64,000 nucleotides of DNA, taken from positions 345,159,846-345,223,845 of the forward strand of contig NC_066585.1 of the NCBI RefSeq assembly GCF_024323335.1. The letters are read 5' to 3'. Positions 20,486 to 33,234 of the stretch are shown here, piece by piece. The notes under the pieces are model-generated. The model worked only from the letters and a program-made list of their open reading frames with translations, had not been told where the DNA came from and did not search any database. Made by a program: the position numbers and the translations under genes. Within the stretch, counting starts at the first letter, position 1. Each line of letters starts with the position of its first letter. Source of the stretch: Lathyrus oleraceus. Its lineage: Eukaryota > Streptophyta > Magnoliopsida > Fabales > Fabaceae.

Positions 20486-23400
20486 ATGACAACAAACACC
20501 TCTAGCAACATTTTACGATCAATCCTTGATAAAGAAAAATTGTCTGGGACAAATTTTCTGGATTGACACCAAAATCTAAGGATAATCCTCAAGCATGATA
20601 AAAAGTTGTATATCTTGGAGGAACCTGTTCCTAAAGAGGAACCTCCTAGTTCTGCACCTAAGGCAAAAAGAGATGCTTATATGAAGCATGTCGATGATGC
20701 CAATGAAGTTGCTTGCCTGATGTTAGCTACCATGAACTCGAAGTTGCAAAAGCAACATGAGAACATGACAGTGTTCGATATCATCGGACACCCGAAGATG
20801 CTCTATCAAGAGCAGGCAAGGCATGAAAGGTTTGAAGTTTAAAAATCCCTTTTTCAAGGCAAGTTAGCTGAGAGAGCCCATGTAGGTCCCCATGTGCTCA
20901 GGATGATTGGGTATGTGGAGAACCTTGAGAGGTTGGGTTTTCCCCTCGGAAAGGAACTTGCGACTGATTTGATCTTGCAATCGTTGCCAGAGAGCTTCAG
21001 TCAATTTTTCCTTAATTTCAATATGAATGATATGGACAAAACTCTTGCTGAACTGCTAGGAATGTTTAGAATTGTTGAGCATAATCTGAAGTCAAAAGGG
21101 AAGTCCATTTTGATGACAGGAAATGGAAAGAAACATAACAAAAGGCCCACCAAGCAGGGTGGTGAAGGGAAAGGCAAGGAAGTTTATAAACCCAAGCCCA
21201 CTGCTCCTGCTTTGAAGCCTAGTGGAACCATAGCAAAGGATGGCACCTGCTTCCATTGCGGTAAGACAGGACACTGGAAGAGAAATTTCCCAGAGTACTT
21301 GGAAGATAGGAAGAATGGATTAGCGACTTCAACTTTAGGTATTTTTGTTATTGAAATTAATCTTTCTACTTCTGCATCATGGGTATTAGATACTGGATGT
21401 GGTTCTCACATTCGTACCAATGTGTAAGGGCTAAAAAGGAGTACAAATTTGGCAAAATGTGAAGTTGACCTACGAGTTAGCAATGGAGAAAAGGCTGTTG
21501 CTTTAGCCGTAGGAACTTATGTATTGACTTTACCTAGCGGTTTAATATTTCACTTAGAGAACTGTTATTATGTACCTATAATTAGTAGGAATATTATTTC
21601 CGTTTCTTGTTTGGACAAGTTTGGTTTTTCATTCATAATAAAGAATAATTGTTGCTCTATTTATTTGAATGATAGATTCCATGCTATTGCACAAATGAAC
21701 AATTGACAATTTGTCCTTAATCTAGAAATTCCTATTTATAACATTAATACTAAAAGGATGAAACCAAATGAGTTAAATCCAACTTACCTTTGGCATTATT
21801 GATTAGGCCACATAAATGAGAAACGTATTTCCAAACTCCATAAAGATGGACTCTCAGACTCTTTTGGTTATGAATCATATGAGATATGCATATCTTATTT
21901 AATTGGAAAGATGACGAAGTCTTCATTCACATGAAAAGGTGAAAGATCTAATGATCTTTTGGTCCTCATACATACTGATGTATGTGGACCACTGAACATA
22001 CCAGTCAGAGGAGGTTTTCAGTACTTCATCACATTTACTGATGGTTTCAGTAGACATGGTTATGTGTATTTAATGAAATATAAATTAGAGTCCTTTGAAA
22101 AATTCAAGGAATTTAAGAATGAAGTACAAAACCAACTAGGTAAGAATATTAAAACTCTTCGATCAAATCGAGGTGGTGAATATTTAAGCCTAGAGTTTGA
22201 TGACCATCTAAAAGAGTGTGGGATTCTATCCTAACTTACTCCTTCTAGAGCACCCCAATGGAACGGCGTATCTGAGAGAAGAAATTGAACCTTGTTAGAC
22301 ATGGTCCGATCCATGATGAGTCACGTCGATCTTCTAAACTCCTTTTGGGGACATGCACCATTCATGGAAGCTTACATACTTAACCGTGTTCCATCCAAAA
22401 AGGTTGAGAAGACACCATATGAGATATGGAGTGGTAAGAAACCACATATGTCGTACATGAAGATTTGGGGTTGCGAAGTTTATGTGAAACAACAAATTTC
22501 AACTAAGATTGAGCCCAAATCTAACAAATGCTTATTTATGGGGTATCCTAAAGAAACAAGAGGGTATTACTTCTACAATCCTTCTAAGGGAAAAGTGTTT
22601 GTCGCTCAAATTGGAGTCTTCATAGAAACGGATTTTATTTCCAAAGGAATCAGTGGGAGGAAAGTAGAGCTTGAAGAAATTCAAGAATCACAAAGCATTG
22701 ATACACCTATGGAGGAATTAGAGCAAGAAACACAAGTAGTTGTGGAAGAGCAACCTGCTCAAGTAGAACAAGACCAACATAGGTCAAGCAGGATACGTCA
22801 CCTACCTATGAAATATGGATATCTCATAACTGATCAAGGTGATGTATTACTCATGGATCAAGATGAGTATGTGACCTACCAAGAGACCATAACTGGTCCT
22901 GAATATGAGAAGTGGCTAGATGCCATGAAATATTAAATGGATTCCATGTACACATACTAGGTTTGTACCTTGGTAGATCCTCCTGTAGGAGTTAACCCTA
23001 TAGGATGCAAGCTGGTCTTCAAAAATAAGACTGACATGGATGGTAAGGTACATACCTATAAGGCAATACTAGTTGCAAAAGGATATAAACAAATTCATAG
23101 GGTTGACTATGATGAAACCTTTTCACCAGTTGCAATGCTTAAATATGTTCGTATTTTACTTACTATTGCTGCATATCATGATTATGAAATATGGAAGATG
23201 GATGTCAAAACTTCTTTCCTAAATGGGAATCTTCTTGAGGATGTGTACATGACAAAGCCTAAAGGATTCAACATACCAAAAGAAGCCCAAAAGATATGCA
23301 AGTTACAGAGATCAATCTATGGATTGAAGCAAGCTTGTAGAAGTTGGAATCTTCATTTGGATGAAACAGTAAAACAATATGGATTCATCAAGAATGAAGA

Positions 23401-24078
23401 TGAGCCTTATGTCTACAAGAAGGTTAGTGGGAGCATGATCGTCTTCCTGGTATTATATGTAGATGACATATTACTCATTGGAAACGATGTCCCTACCCTA
23501 TAACAAGTAAAGACTTGGTTGGGGAAATTCTTTTATGTGAAGGACCTAGGTGAAGCAGCCTATATATTAGGAATTAGGATCTATAGAGATAGATCACAAA
23601 AACTACTTGGCCTAAGTCAGAGTACACACATATACAAAGTGTTGAGACGCTTTAATATGCATGATTAGAAGAAAGGATTCATACCTACACAACATGACAT
23701 TTGTCTATTAAAAACAAAATCCCCTTCAACTAAGGAAAAAAGGGATCGCATGAATAAGATTCTATATGCATCTGCAATAGGATCTATCATGTATGTCATG
23801 TTATGTACTCGACCAGATGTATCGTATGCTTTAAGTGCAATGAGTCGGTACCAATCTGATCCCAATGATGCTCATTGGGTAGCTGTCAAGAATATCCTTA
23901 GGTATTTAAGAAGGAATAATGACTCATTCTTGATATATGGAGGTCAGGAAGAGCTTGTTGTAATTGGATACACTGATGCTAACTTCCAAACAGATAAGGA
24001 TGACTTTAGATCGCAATCTGGTTATATGTTCTGCTTAAACGGTGGCATTGTAAGCTGGAAAAGTTCAAAGCAAGATAC
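20486..24078 (+). pseudogene. Copia gag-pol polyprotein, part before the Ogre insertion
   Basis: One frame from ATG 20486 holds every domain. Gag: ILRSILDKEKLSGTNFLD. Zinc knuckle: CFHCGKTGHWKRNF near 21250, with the last Cys replaced by Phe. Protease: WVLDTGCGSHI near 21380. Integrase: LWHY.LGHINEKRI zinc region with one expected Cys reading Tyr, catalytic block LIHTDVCGPL and GGEY. RT: FSPVAMLKYVRILLTIAAYH, WKMDVKTSFLNGNL and YVDDILLIG at about 23455. RNase H start: RPDVSYALSAMSRYQ and GYTDANF. Twelve in-frame stops (20564, 20840, 21425, 21704, 21800, 21932, 22232, 22286, 22934, 22958, 23501, 23666) and no frameshift occur in 3.6 kb. The reading stops mid-RNase H in the Thr codon at 24077 and resumes at 39283. 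Confidence 0.95.
24074..24078. other. Target-site duplication GATAC, left copy
   Basis: GATAC immediately precedes the Ogre LTR start TGTAAGACC; an identical GATAC follows the 3' LTR at 39278-39282. Removing one copy and the element rejoins the copia RNase H frame exactly. Confidence 0.95.
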
Positions 24079-25592
24079 TGTAAGACCTCAATTTTGACCC
24101 TAAGATCCCTCATGCAATTTCATCATAAGCATTAGCATTGGGATCATACCTTGGCATCCTCCTTACCCCTCCTTCATTGGGTTTGTTTTGGGAGAGATTA
24201 CCAAGTACTTTGTGATTGTATCATACTTGTATTTTATCATTTTACTAACCAAAATATCAAAAATATGTCTTTGCATTTGCCTAACTCTTTTGTAGGTAGG
24301 GCATGATCTTCATTGATCTATCAAGTTCATATCTAGGGTTTGAGCCCCCATGACAAAGAGCACAACCATGAATTGATACAAGAATGGCTATGGGCATCAT
24401 ATATGAGTTCCATTGATTCCTACATGTTATATTGATCAAGTTTTCTTCAAGAGTTTGAGGGTGATTTGCCTTGGAAACCCTAGTTTGACTAGGTATCTTG
24501 AGTAACTTCTCCAACAAGCTATCTTACCATTTGATCAAATTTCTCAAGGGACACTTCAAAATTCATCATATTATGCATATATGATCTACCATGATCCTAT
24601 AAAGTCAATAGAATTGAAGATTAGCAAGTTGGTTGATGGTGGTTGGCCAGATGAATTCATCTGATAAAAACTAGGTCTCTCTAGACCCTATCTCGTACAA
24701 TTTTAACCATATGAAAATGATTACAAGATCAAACTTACTCTAAATGACATTACAAACAACTTTCATGTTGAGACCTAGAGCTAGTTTTTCTTGGAAAATC
24801 ATTTTCTATGTTGAAACATTATAGGTCATTTTGTCTAAACCCTAATTTGAAAGTCAACTTCCCAAGGCCATAACTTGCTCAATTTTTATGAGATGAAAGA
24901 TTTCCAGGTTTCACAATCAAATTCAATATGTCTAATTCAACTTTTATGTTTGGAGTGGGAGCTAATTCAACGTTTATGAGCATGTGATATGAGGCTACAT
25001 TATAGGTCACTTTTGACCTATACCATTGAACAAGTGATTTTTCCAAACTTCAAAAATGCATAACTCTATCATTTCAAATCCAAATGACATGAAATTGGTG
25101 ACCATTTTGAAGGTCTTTGAAATATCTACAATGTTTATGAAGACACGTTTCTCATACGAAGCTTACATAAAAAGTTAAGCAAGGTGAAATATTGAGACAT
25201 ATGGCTTCACACTTAGAAAAAATTGTGATATGATAAAATTTCAAAACTTACACCTCAAAATTCATCATGATACAAGCTCGAAATGGAAAAGTGTTGAACT
25301 TGAAAGTTGTTCCTCTTGATCTAACCTTTTCAAAAAGTCCAAGTTCATTCATTTTGGACAAGAATTACTAGGGTTGCGCATGGCATGAACACGGTATCAT
25401 CATTTGGCAAGATTGAACTTCAAACATCCATGCACAATTGCCTAGCATCCCAACATGACTTCAGCCTTGCTTACAGTCAATTATGGATCAGATGGAGTGA
25501 TTTCATGGGCCTGTAAACGCCCATTCACTAATGCATCACACATTGCTAACTTTGGAAGTTCACTTCAAGTGTGCAAATATCAATTGAATTGG

Positions 25593-25602
25593 CTATAAAT
25601 AG
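25593..25602 (+). promoter_or_regulatory. TATA box of the Ogre 5' LTR
   Basis: CTATAAATAGAGCCC, identical in the 3' LTR at 36095-36104; a minus-strand counterpart CTATAAATAGAGG occurs in the LTR at 4145. It probably positions the start of element transcription. Confidence 0.75.
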
Positions 25603-27596
25603 AGCCCTCTTGCATCAGAATTTCACAGACATTCGCGCCAACTTTGATCCCAAACCTATAACCCTCTCATTCCAAACGATAATCCTGAGAATTTCATTTG
25701 AAATTGAGTTTGAATTCTCACTGTTTTGAGATTCAAAACTCCAGGGATCCAAGACGTTTTGTGCATTCTGTTCCATTTCTACAAGCATTCTGAGTGAGAT
25801 CAAGCACGAGCCAAGGCAAGAACAGTTGAATCCAGACCTACATTGAAGGTACTTTCCAGAAATTTTCATCTCTTTAATTCTCTCTCAATCTTGCTTAATT
25901 CTCTTGATTCTTTGGTTGTATGAAGTCCTACCAATGTAGGCAAGAATATTGAGTTGCTTTGAGGCTAAATCGAAGCAACTCAGTTCATGTTCCTCAAATT
26001 TCAACTCCATGTATCTCTCAATATACTTGGAGTTAGGATGAATTGAAGTCAGATTCGTACTCTACGCCATTTCTTCTTTCAGATCATGTCCTCCTTTTTC
26101 ATTTTTTTAATGGTGATGAGTGAACTAGTCCGCCCAGGGTCGCCGGAGAAGATGATCGGCCTTTGGACGCCGGTGATGTGCTGACTTGGTTCTGAGCCAT
26201 TAATCTCATTTGAATTGTTTTAATCACGAGCGTGCATTGTAATTACCTTTCCTGTGGCGCATTGACTCAAGACCACAATGGAACGCGCGCTGGTGGCCAC
26301 TTGATCTGCCACCTCAATTAATGAGGGAGATCAAGTGGCTCACGTTTTTTGGTTATGTTCTGATTTTCTTTTATTCCTTTTATTTTCATTAATTCATATT
26401 AATTTGAATATTGATCCAAAAAATATGAAAGTTTCACCAAAAATTTTCAAATATTTTCCTCTTTCATATTCTGAATTTAAATTATTTTTTGGATCATTAT
26501 TAATATTTTTCATGATTTAATTGATTTTCATTTGTTTTAAATTGTTTAAAAATACTCTTAAATGTCCAAAAATTATGAATTTTTTTCTCCAAGGTCCTTT
26601 GACGTTGTTTGACCTATGATAAATCTCATGGCCATTTATTTGGTGTTTTGATGAGGTTTTAGGAATTTGATAAACCATATTTAATTTAAATGCATTATTT
26701 TAGTATTTTTAATTGGAATAAATGCCAAAGAATTTTGTTGACCAATTGTGATGACTTGTTGGTGTTTGGCTATTGTTGTTGGGCCTTGATCAATGTTGAT
26801 TTAACTTTGTCAAATTAATATAATTGGATTTAAGGGATTGATGGAATATACATTCCATCTCCCAAAATGAATGAATGATATTAATTTGGTAAAAGTCCTC
26901 CTTTTATCAATTTGAGTTTTCATCTATTCCCATCCCTCTTCATCTCATTCCCCTTCTTTATGCATTCATCTCATTTGTCCTATGATATCTCAAAGTTCTA
27001 ATGCTAGTTGATTGAAAAATTAACATGAGTATGGATGAGATTAGGCCACACCTTTTGCATATTCTTTTTGTGTGTGGTATGTTTCATGAGCATATTTCAT
27101 AATACTATGTCTCTAACATGCATCAACACCAAAATTCTCTTGCCCAACCTCAAATAGTTTTGACTTCTACATAAGTCCAATTACGATTGCTTAACATAGC
27201 GCTAAATTTGTGACATAAAAGGCATAGCATTCTAGTTAGTGAGATTGTAAGTCTCCCCTCTTTCATGGTATTATGTGGAAACTTGGCCTTCTTTCCTTCC
27301 TTTGGAAGATGTTTTGGCTCAAGGATTCATGCTTGTGATAAGTGGGTTGAGTGTTCTCCAAAGAATGTCTAAAAAATGAAAAGCAAAAACAAAACAATAC
27401 TAACTTCTAACCTATTTACTACTAACTTTTAATTTCAAACTCTTTACTTAATGCCATTTAATTCTAGCTTTTATACATTTGCCATTGTCCATATCATTCT
27501 AATTGTTTATGTTAATGCAATTTTCACTTTGTCCACTTGGACCATATTGTGTGATATTTTTTGTTTGTGTATAATTTTTATGTTGGTACGTAGGCA

Positions 27597-27613
27597 CAAG
27601 ACCGAAGGTCTTG
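27597..27613 (+). other. LTR hairpin CAAGACC-gaa-GGTCTTG (5' LTR)
   Basis: Perfect 7-bp stem with a GAA loop, next to GGTACGTAGGCA. The same hairpin is at 38928-38944 in the 3' LTR, and an antisense copy of the whole 38-nt neighbourhood is at 32480-32517. Its position late in the LTR suggests an RNA structure near the transcript end; that is inference. Confidence 0.85.
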
Positions 27614-27955
27614 CCAAATACAAAAATCTAATTAATGAGTTCTTTTCTCATCCCCCCATTCTATTTGTTTGTAAACATCACTTTGTACCAAATACCTATG
27701 CACACAAAAAGGGCTCCTTAGGAGTACCTAGGACACTTTGGGTGCTAACACCTTCCCTCTGTGTAACCAACCCCCTTACTTGTAATCTCTGACATTTTAT
27801 TAGTTTTGATTTGAAAACTTCTTACTTTTGGGGTTTTGTTCGTACTTTTCCCCTTTTCCCTTGGAAACAATAAAAGCGTGGTTGCGACTCTTGTTATTTG
27901 ATCTCTAGCTTATCCATAGCTTGATGATCATGAATTTACCACTACAGAAATTAAG

Positions 27956-27973
27956 TGGCGACTCTGCTGGGGA
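27956..27973 (+). promoter_or_regulatory. Primer binding site of the nested Ogre
   Basis: TGGCGACTCTGCTGGGGA starts 9 nt after the LTR end. It is the standard Ogre-group site, described in the literature as complementary to a tRNA-Arg. Confidence 0.85.
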
Positions 27974-28816
27974 TTAGTCTCCAGTGGGTTTAGCCTACTT
28001 TTTGTGTGAATATATTTGTATATATGTGATATTTGTATATATGTATGTGTGATATAATCTGTTTGTTGTGCTTGGTGATCTCTGAGTGGTGAGATAAGTT
28101 CTAACCCGAACTTGAGTGAAATTAAGATAGGAGGATGGTATAGTCATGTTCGACTTGTGTGGAGTAGTCCTTAACAAGTTGGCTTGAGACCCATCTACTC
28201 AGTGGAGACTTTTTTGGATTAGGAAATGTCACACAAGTATTTATGGTTAGACATTACTATCTCTAATTTGGGTCTGAGAAGTTGAGGACCGTAGAACATT
28301 TACCCCCACTTGGCCTATTTAAGACGTAGTGCGGAAACTGTTCAAGTGTAGACTTGATAACAGTTGTTTCGCGATACTACACTCAGACAAGTTTCTCTTG
28401 AGAATATTATGGGTCGATGAGTTAGTCATCTTAGCTTGTAATATCCGATAGATAAAATTAAGACTCTGGGAACTTTTTAGAACATGATCTACAGGTTTTT
28501 ATCCTTAGTTCACTCCTTTGGGATGGTTCTTACCCATACTCCATGCTCGTGACTTACAACAAACCCTTGATTCTTGGTTGATCCAATCAAGTCTTGTCAA
28601 TATCAATGGAACTTGGGTGTTGATAAGGTGTAAACCATAATCCACCAAAATGGATGATTGATCTTGATAATGACTTGATTCATCCCTTGACCTTTGTTTT
28701 CCTTGTGTGTGATCCCTCATTTGTGATTGTTGCATTCATGCATTCATGCGCATCATAACATTCATCACACGAAAATTTCAAGGAATTGAGGTATTATTTG
28801 TAAATATTTTCGGACC
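27974..28816 (+). other. Ogre leader between PBS and ORF1
   Basis: About 840 bp without coding signal; short minus-strand ORFs here have no known domain. It presumably contains leader and packaging sequence. Confidence 0.55.
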
Positions 28817-30319
28817 ATGGATTGTGGACGAAGGAACACTAAGAAGTACAGTTTCAGATGTCCCGACTTGAAAGAGTTAAGGAAGCTAGCATCTTTTGTA
28901 TTAGGTCCCTTGGACTTCAAATAACATCATGGGAAGCTTTTGTCCATCTTGTCTGTTGATGTGGTTGAAGGACTCTTGAGTGTATTGGTGCAGTTCTATG
29001 ATCCTCTCTACCGTTGTTTCACTTTCCCAAATTTTCAGCTTGAGCCTACCTTGGAGGAGTATTCTCATCTTTTGGGGATACCCGTTTCTAGTAGAGTGCC
29101 TTTTAGTGGATGGGAGGAGATTCTCCGATCTAGTATTATTCCTGAAGCTCTTGACTTGAAGAAGTCTGAGATAGAGGCTCATTGGGTGAAGAAATGAGGG
29201 TTATTTGGGTTGCCATCTGATTTCCTCATCAAGGAAGCTACTACTTTTGCTCAAGTCGGTAGTGTGGACGCTTTTGAAGCTATCTTTGTCTTGCTCATTT
29301 ATGGATTAGCTTTGTTCCCTAACATTGACGGTTTTGTTAATGTTAACGCCATTAGACTTTTCTTGATTGGGAATCATGTGCCTACTTTGTTGGGTGATAT
29401 GTATTTCTCTTTGCATCTAAGGAATTCTAAGGGTGGTGGAACTATTGTCTATTGCATTCCTCTTCTGTACAAGTGGTTTATTTTGCACTTGCCTCAGACA
29501 CCTCCTTTTGTGGAGAACAAACAATGTCTAAGGTGTTCTTAGAGACTTATGTCTCTCACTAATGATGATATAGTTTGGTATGATCCGTCTTTAAGCAGTT
29601 TGGAGATTATTGATAGTTATGGTGAATTCTCTAATGTGCCTCTCATTGGTACACAAGGAGGAATTAACTACAACCCTGCTTTGGCTCGTCGTCAACTTGG
29701 GTTACCCTTGAGAGACAAACCTAATAACACTTTGTTAGAAGGTCTTTTCTATCAAGAGGGTAAAGATCCCCAACATTTGAAGCAGAAGATTGTGCATGCT
29801 TGGCATAATGTGCATAGGAAGGGAAGATTCGAGCTTGGTTCGTGCAATTGTGTAGCTTTGGAAGCTTACACTCTTTGGGTGAAGAAGAGAGCTTTGGAGT
29901 TGAAGATGCCTTATCCTTGTGAAAGACCTATATCTATGGTTGTGGTTGAGCCATTAACTCTCCCTAACCAATATGTAGAGGAGTTGGAAGACGCACTCAT
30001 CAAGATGAAGCAAGAGAAGGATATGTGGGAAGAGCGTTTTCGTGCTTTGAGCAAGAAGCATGAAGAGTTTCGGTTGGAGTCAAAGGACAAAGATGCACTT
30101 ATTGAGCTACTTGAAGACCGAGTGACGAAGAGACAAAGAGAGTCAGATATTTCATCTTCTAGCATGCCTCGGCCTTCCGTTGCTTGGAAGAATATTATTG
30201 ATCAGCTTGTCCTCGAAAAGACTCAGATGAAGGCTTCTTTTGAGACCGAGATCTGTCGCATTCGAAGGAAGTACGCGCCTACAGCCAGATCTTCTGACAT
30301 TGTTGTTAGGGATCCTTAG
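28817..30319 (+). pseudogene. Ogre ORF1 (plant-mobile-domain-like protein)
   Basis: A single frame of about 500 codons begins at ATG 28817 and ends at TAG 30317. Only three in-frame stops interrupt it: TAA 28922, TGA 29195 and TAG 29540, the last where Gln is expected. The N-terminal two-thirds resembles the PMD/DUF7745 type domain of Ogre ORF1 and related plant proteins: FYDPLYRCFTFPNFQLEPTL followed by EEYSHLLGIPV, then VFNA-like VNAIRLFLIGNHVPTLLGD and QTPPFVENKQCLRCS. It continues with ARRQLGLPLRDKPNNTLLEG, HRKGRFELGS and YTLWVKKRALELKMPY. The C-terminal third is a charged coiled coil (YVEELEDALIKMKQEKDMWE …). Function unknown. It matches the shorter remnant at 9140-10243. Confidence 0.85.
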
Positions 30320-30574
30320 GATGACTAGTCTCCTTTTCTCTTGTATTTCATTTGGTTTCTGAAATTGTACTCAGTGTAATCCTTCCAATTTATATAAACA
30401 AAAGAGATTTTTTGTCATACCAAATTATTACAATTGGCATCTAAATATATATATATTTACAAATGATATAGTAAGTTCCTTGAAAAATAAAAATAATCAA
30501 GCATTTCATTTCATGCATCATTTGCATAAGCAGGTTTTCGCCAGGTGTCTGATTCATGTTTCTTCTGTGCTTTA

Positions 30575-32470
30575 GCCAAGCTGACTCACCGGTACAATAC
30601 CCGAGCCAATCATCTGAGAATTATGGAGCATCTAGAGCAAGAGAACAGAGAGTTGAAGGACGAAATTGCCCGCCTGACTACCATGATGGAGTCAGTTCTT
30701 GCCGCTTAGAGTCAATCTTCTCCCACGCCTGCAACTCCTCCTGCGAGGACTGTTATTTTAGAGGTAGCTACCTTTACTGTGCCTGTTGTTGCTGCCCACT
30801 TCGCACCAACTATGCTTGCCGGATTCCCGTGGGCAATGCCGTCCAATTTTGTGCCCGAAGGCTTTGCACCTACCTTTGCTTCCATGTTGGCATCTAGCCC
30901 GGTCATGTCCATGCCATCTCCCATTGTGCACACCTTACCTCGCGTAGAGGACACCATTTATCATTCCGAGCCGTCTGAGGGTCCGGATGTTTATGAGAAA
31001 ATGGGTGAAATGAAAGATCAGTTTCTTGAGTTGCGCAAGGAATTGAAGACGCTGAGAGGTAAAGATCTATTTGGGAAGAATGTTGCCGAGTTGTGTTTGG
31101 TGCCCAACGTCAAGATCCCGGTGAAGTTTAAAGTGCCTGACTTTGAAAAATATAAGGGGAACTCTTGTCCGCTCATTCATCTTGTGATGTATGCTCGCAA
31201 GATATCTACTCAGACCGACAATGATCAATTGCTTATTCACTACTTCCAAGATAGTCTGACCGGTGCTGCGCTTCGTTGGTACATGGGATTGGACAGTGCC
31301 AGCATTCGCACTTTCAACGAATTGGGAGAGGCTTTTGTCAAGCAGTATAAGTATAATATGGACATGGCGCCAGATAGAGACCAGCTGAGGTCTAGTCTTA
31401 GAAGGACAAAGAGACATTCAAAGAGTATGCGCAGCGATGGAGGGAGTTGGCTGCCAAGATCACTCCTCCTTTCGAGGAAAAAGAAATGACAAAGATCTTC
31501 TTGAAAACTCTGAGTTCATTTTACTATGAACGAATGATTGCTAGTGCCCCCAGTGACTTTACCGAAATGGTAAACATGGGGATGAGGCTTGAGGAAGGAG
31601 TCCGAGAGGGACGTTTGTCAAGAGATGAGGCATCAACAAGTAAGAGGTATGGCAGTAATTTCAGTAAGAAGAAATACAGTGAGACGAATGCAATAAGTAG
31701 TGGGAGGCAGAGGAGGCCTCAGATCAGAAGAAATCAATCATCCCATCAACATCATCATCATCAAATATCTTCCGTTATCCCGGTATTTTCTAATCAATAA
31801 GAAACACCAATTCAGCAACATCGACGTCAACAACAACAATCGCAACAACGAGCAAACACCTACAACAACAACCATACCAACAATAATCATCATCAACAAA
31901 ACTTTGAAAGGAAGAAGGTCTCTTTCGACCTGATTCCTATGTCTTACGCAGAGCTTTATCCATCATTGGTTCTCAAGAACCTGATCTAACCGAGAAACCC
32001 GCCACAGATTCCAGAACCACTTCCTTGGTGGTATAAACCTGAATTCCGTTATGCTTTTCATCAAGGAGCACACGGACACGACATTGAAAATTGCTATCCA
32101 CTCAAGTATGAGGTTCAGAAGCTGATGAAGAGTGGTATGGTGTCCTTCGAGGACCACGCACTGAATGTGAAAGCAAACCTTTTGCCCGCTCATGGGAACT
32201 CTTCTGTGAATATGGTGGACGGTTGTCCTGGAGAATTCAAAGTTTTTGATGCGTGTTTTATCAGGAGGTCCTTAGTGCAGATGCATAAGGATGTTTGTTT
32301 GGTAAGTGAATGTGAGCACGACCATGATGGTTGTGTTGTTTGTAGCGTTAACCCGAGGGGTTGCGAAGTTGTGAAAAGGACATCCAACGTCTGATGGATG
32401 AAGGCATGATCCAAATTGTTCAATCCCGTCATGTAGATGATGATGTTAATGTCATAGTGCCTGTTAATGT
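30575..32470 (+). pseudogene. Ogre gag, with start of the protease linker
   Basis: An N-terminal coiled coil (RIMEHLEQENRELKDEIARL) is followed by a Pro/Ala-rich spacer, then the capsid region: FKVPDFEKYKGNSCPLIHLV, QLLIHYFQDSLTGAALRWYM and VKQYKYNMDMAPDRDQLRS. After a frameshift near 31400 it continues with KEYAQRW-like sequence, FLKTLSSFYYERMIASAP, MVNMGMRLEEGVREGRLS, then a Gln/His/Asn-rich stretch. The zinc-knuckle-like block at about 32026-32105 reads FRYAFHQGAHGHDIENCYPL; its first Cys is Tyr. Stops occur at 30707 (Gln expected), 31798 and 31987, with a second frameshift near 32375. Words from the protease lead-in (DIQRLMDEGMIQIVQS) follow, and recognisable coding ends near 32470. Confidence 0.85.
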
Positions 32471-32479
32471 CATAGTGCC

Positions 32480-32517
32480 TATTTGGCAAGACCTTCGGTC
32501 TTGTGCCTACGTACCAA
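32480..32517 (-). repeat. 38-nt inverted copy of the Ogre LTR hairpin segment
   Basis: This stretch is the exact reverse complement of 27583-27620 in the 5' LTR (both contain the 17-nt hairpin). It stands directly after an 18-bp tandem duplication (GTTAATGTCATAGTGCCT twice, about 32442-32480) at the point where gag-protease coding ends and pol is missing. Confidence 0.9.
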
Positions 32518-33234
32518 AAATTCCCTATAGGGTTGTCTCCCATTTTTATGGTGTTGACCTAAAATTCCCCACAGGTTCGGTGATATTTTCTCTTTCCTCA
32601 GCAGATCTCCTCCTTCCCCAGTTAGGGTTGAGCCTTTTTGGATTGTTGATCTCTCTGTTCTCCAGCAATTGTCTCCATATTTTGTGGATTGATCGAGGAT
32701 TGTACCGATGATTCAATTTCTTTGCGACACCATCGTATCCTTTGTGATCGTTTTTGTCAGCATAATCATCATATACATATACATTCATATAATTTCATAT
32801 TTTCATATTCGCATATCTGTTTAAATTGTTGGTCTGAGTTTCTCATTCCCTGGATGACGGTACTTTATCCCCAGACAAATTTCGGTGTCCGTCCTCCCTC
32901 AATTGTAGAGTGTCAGCCCCTTAGGCAACAAGACTTTAACCTTTCTCCTCTTCCCCACTGAGTTTGTTTCCACGTGGATGATTATTACTTCAGTTTCCTC
33001 TCCAGTTAGTTATCTGAATGGAACCACTCCCCTTGAGTTATGTCCTCATTGGGTTGAGTCATGATTGACTGTTTCTTTCTAGCTCTTACCTTGATAGATA
33101 CTTTGAGTTCCCTAAGAGTCTATTGCCCAGTAACTGGTAATATTCTTCTTAGTTTGCAGTTTGTTACTTCTTGCCTAATACCCGACAAAAGTGTCCAAGC
33201 AGTAGAGTCCCCAGTGGATCTGATTCCCCAGGAA
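32518..33234 (+). other. Ogre 3' untranslated region
   Basis: Noncoding and pyrimidine-rich, with repeated TTCCCCAG/CCCCAGT words that grade into the minisatellite. No enzyme domain in any frame. Confidence 0.6.

Larger units (their letters stand above)
24079..27946 (+). repeat. 5' LTR of the nested Ogre (3868 bp)
   Basis: Begins TGTAAGACCTCAATTTTGAC and ends TTTACCACTACA. A TATA box CTATAAATAG at 25593-25602 and the hairpin at 27597-27613 have counterparts in the 3' LTR. Compared with the 3' LTR it lacks about 830 bp between about 27560 and 27580 (3' LTR 38060-38920). The first base pair of the pair comparison near the start differs only at scattered sites. Confidence 0.95.
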
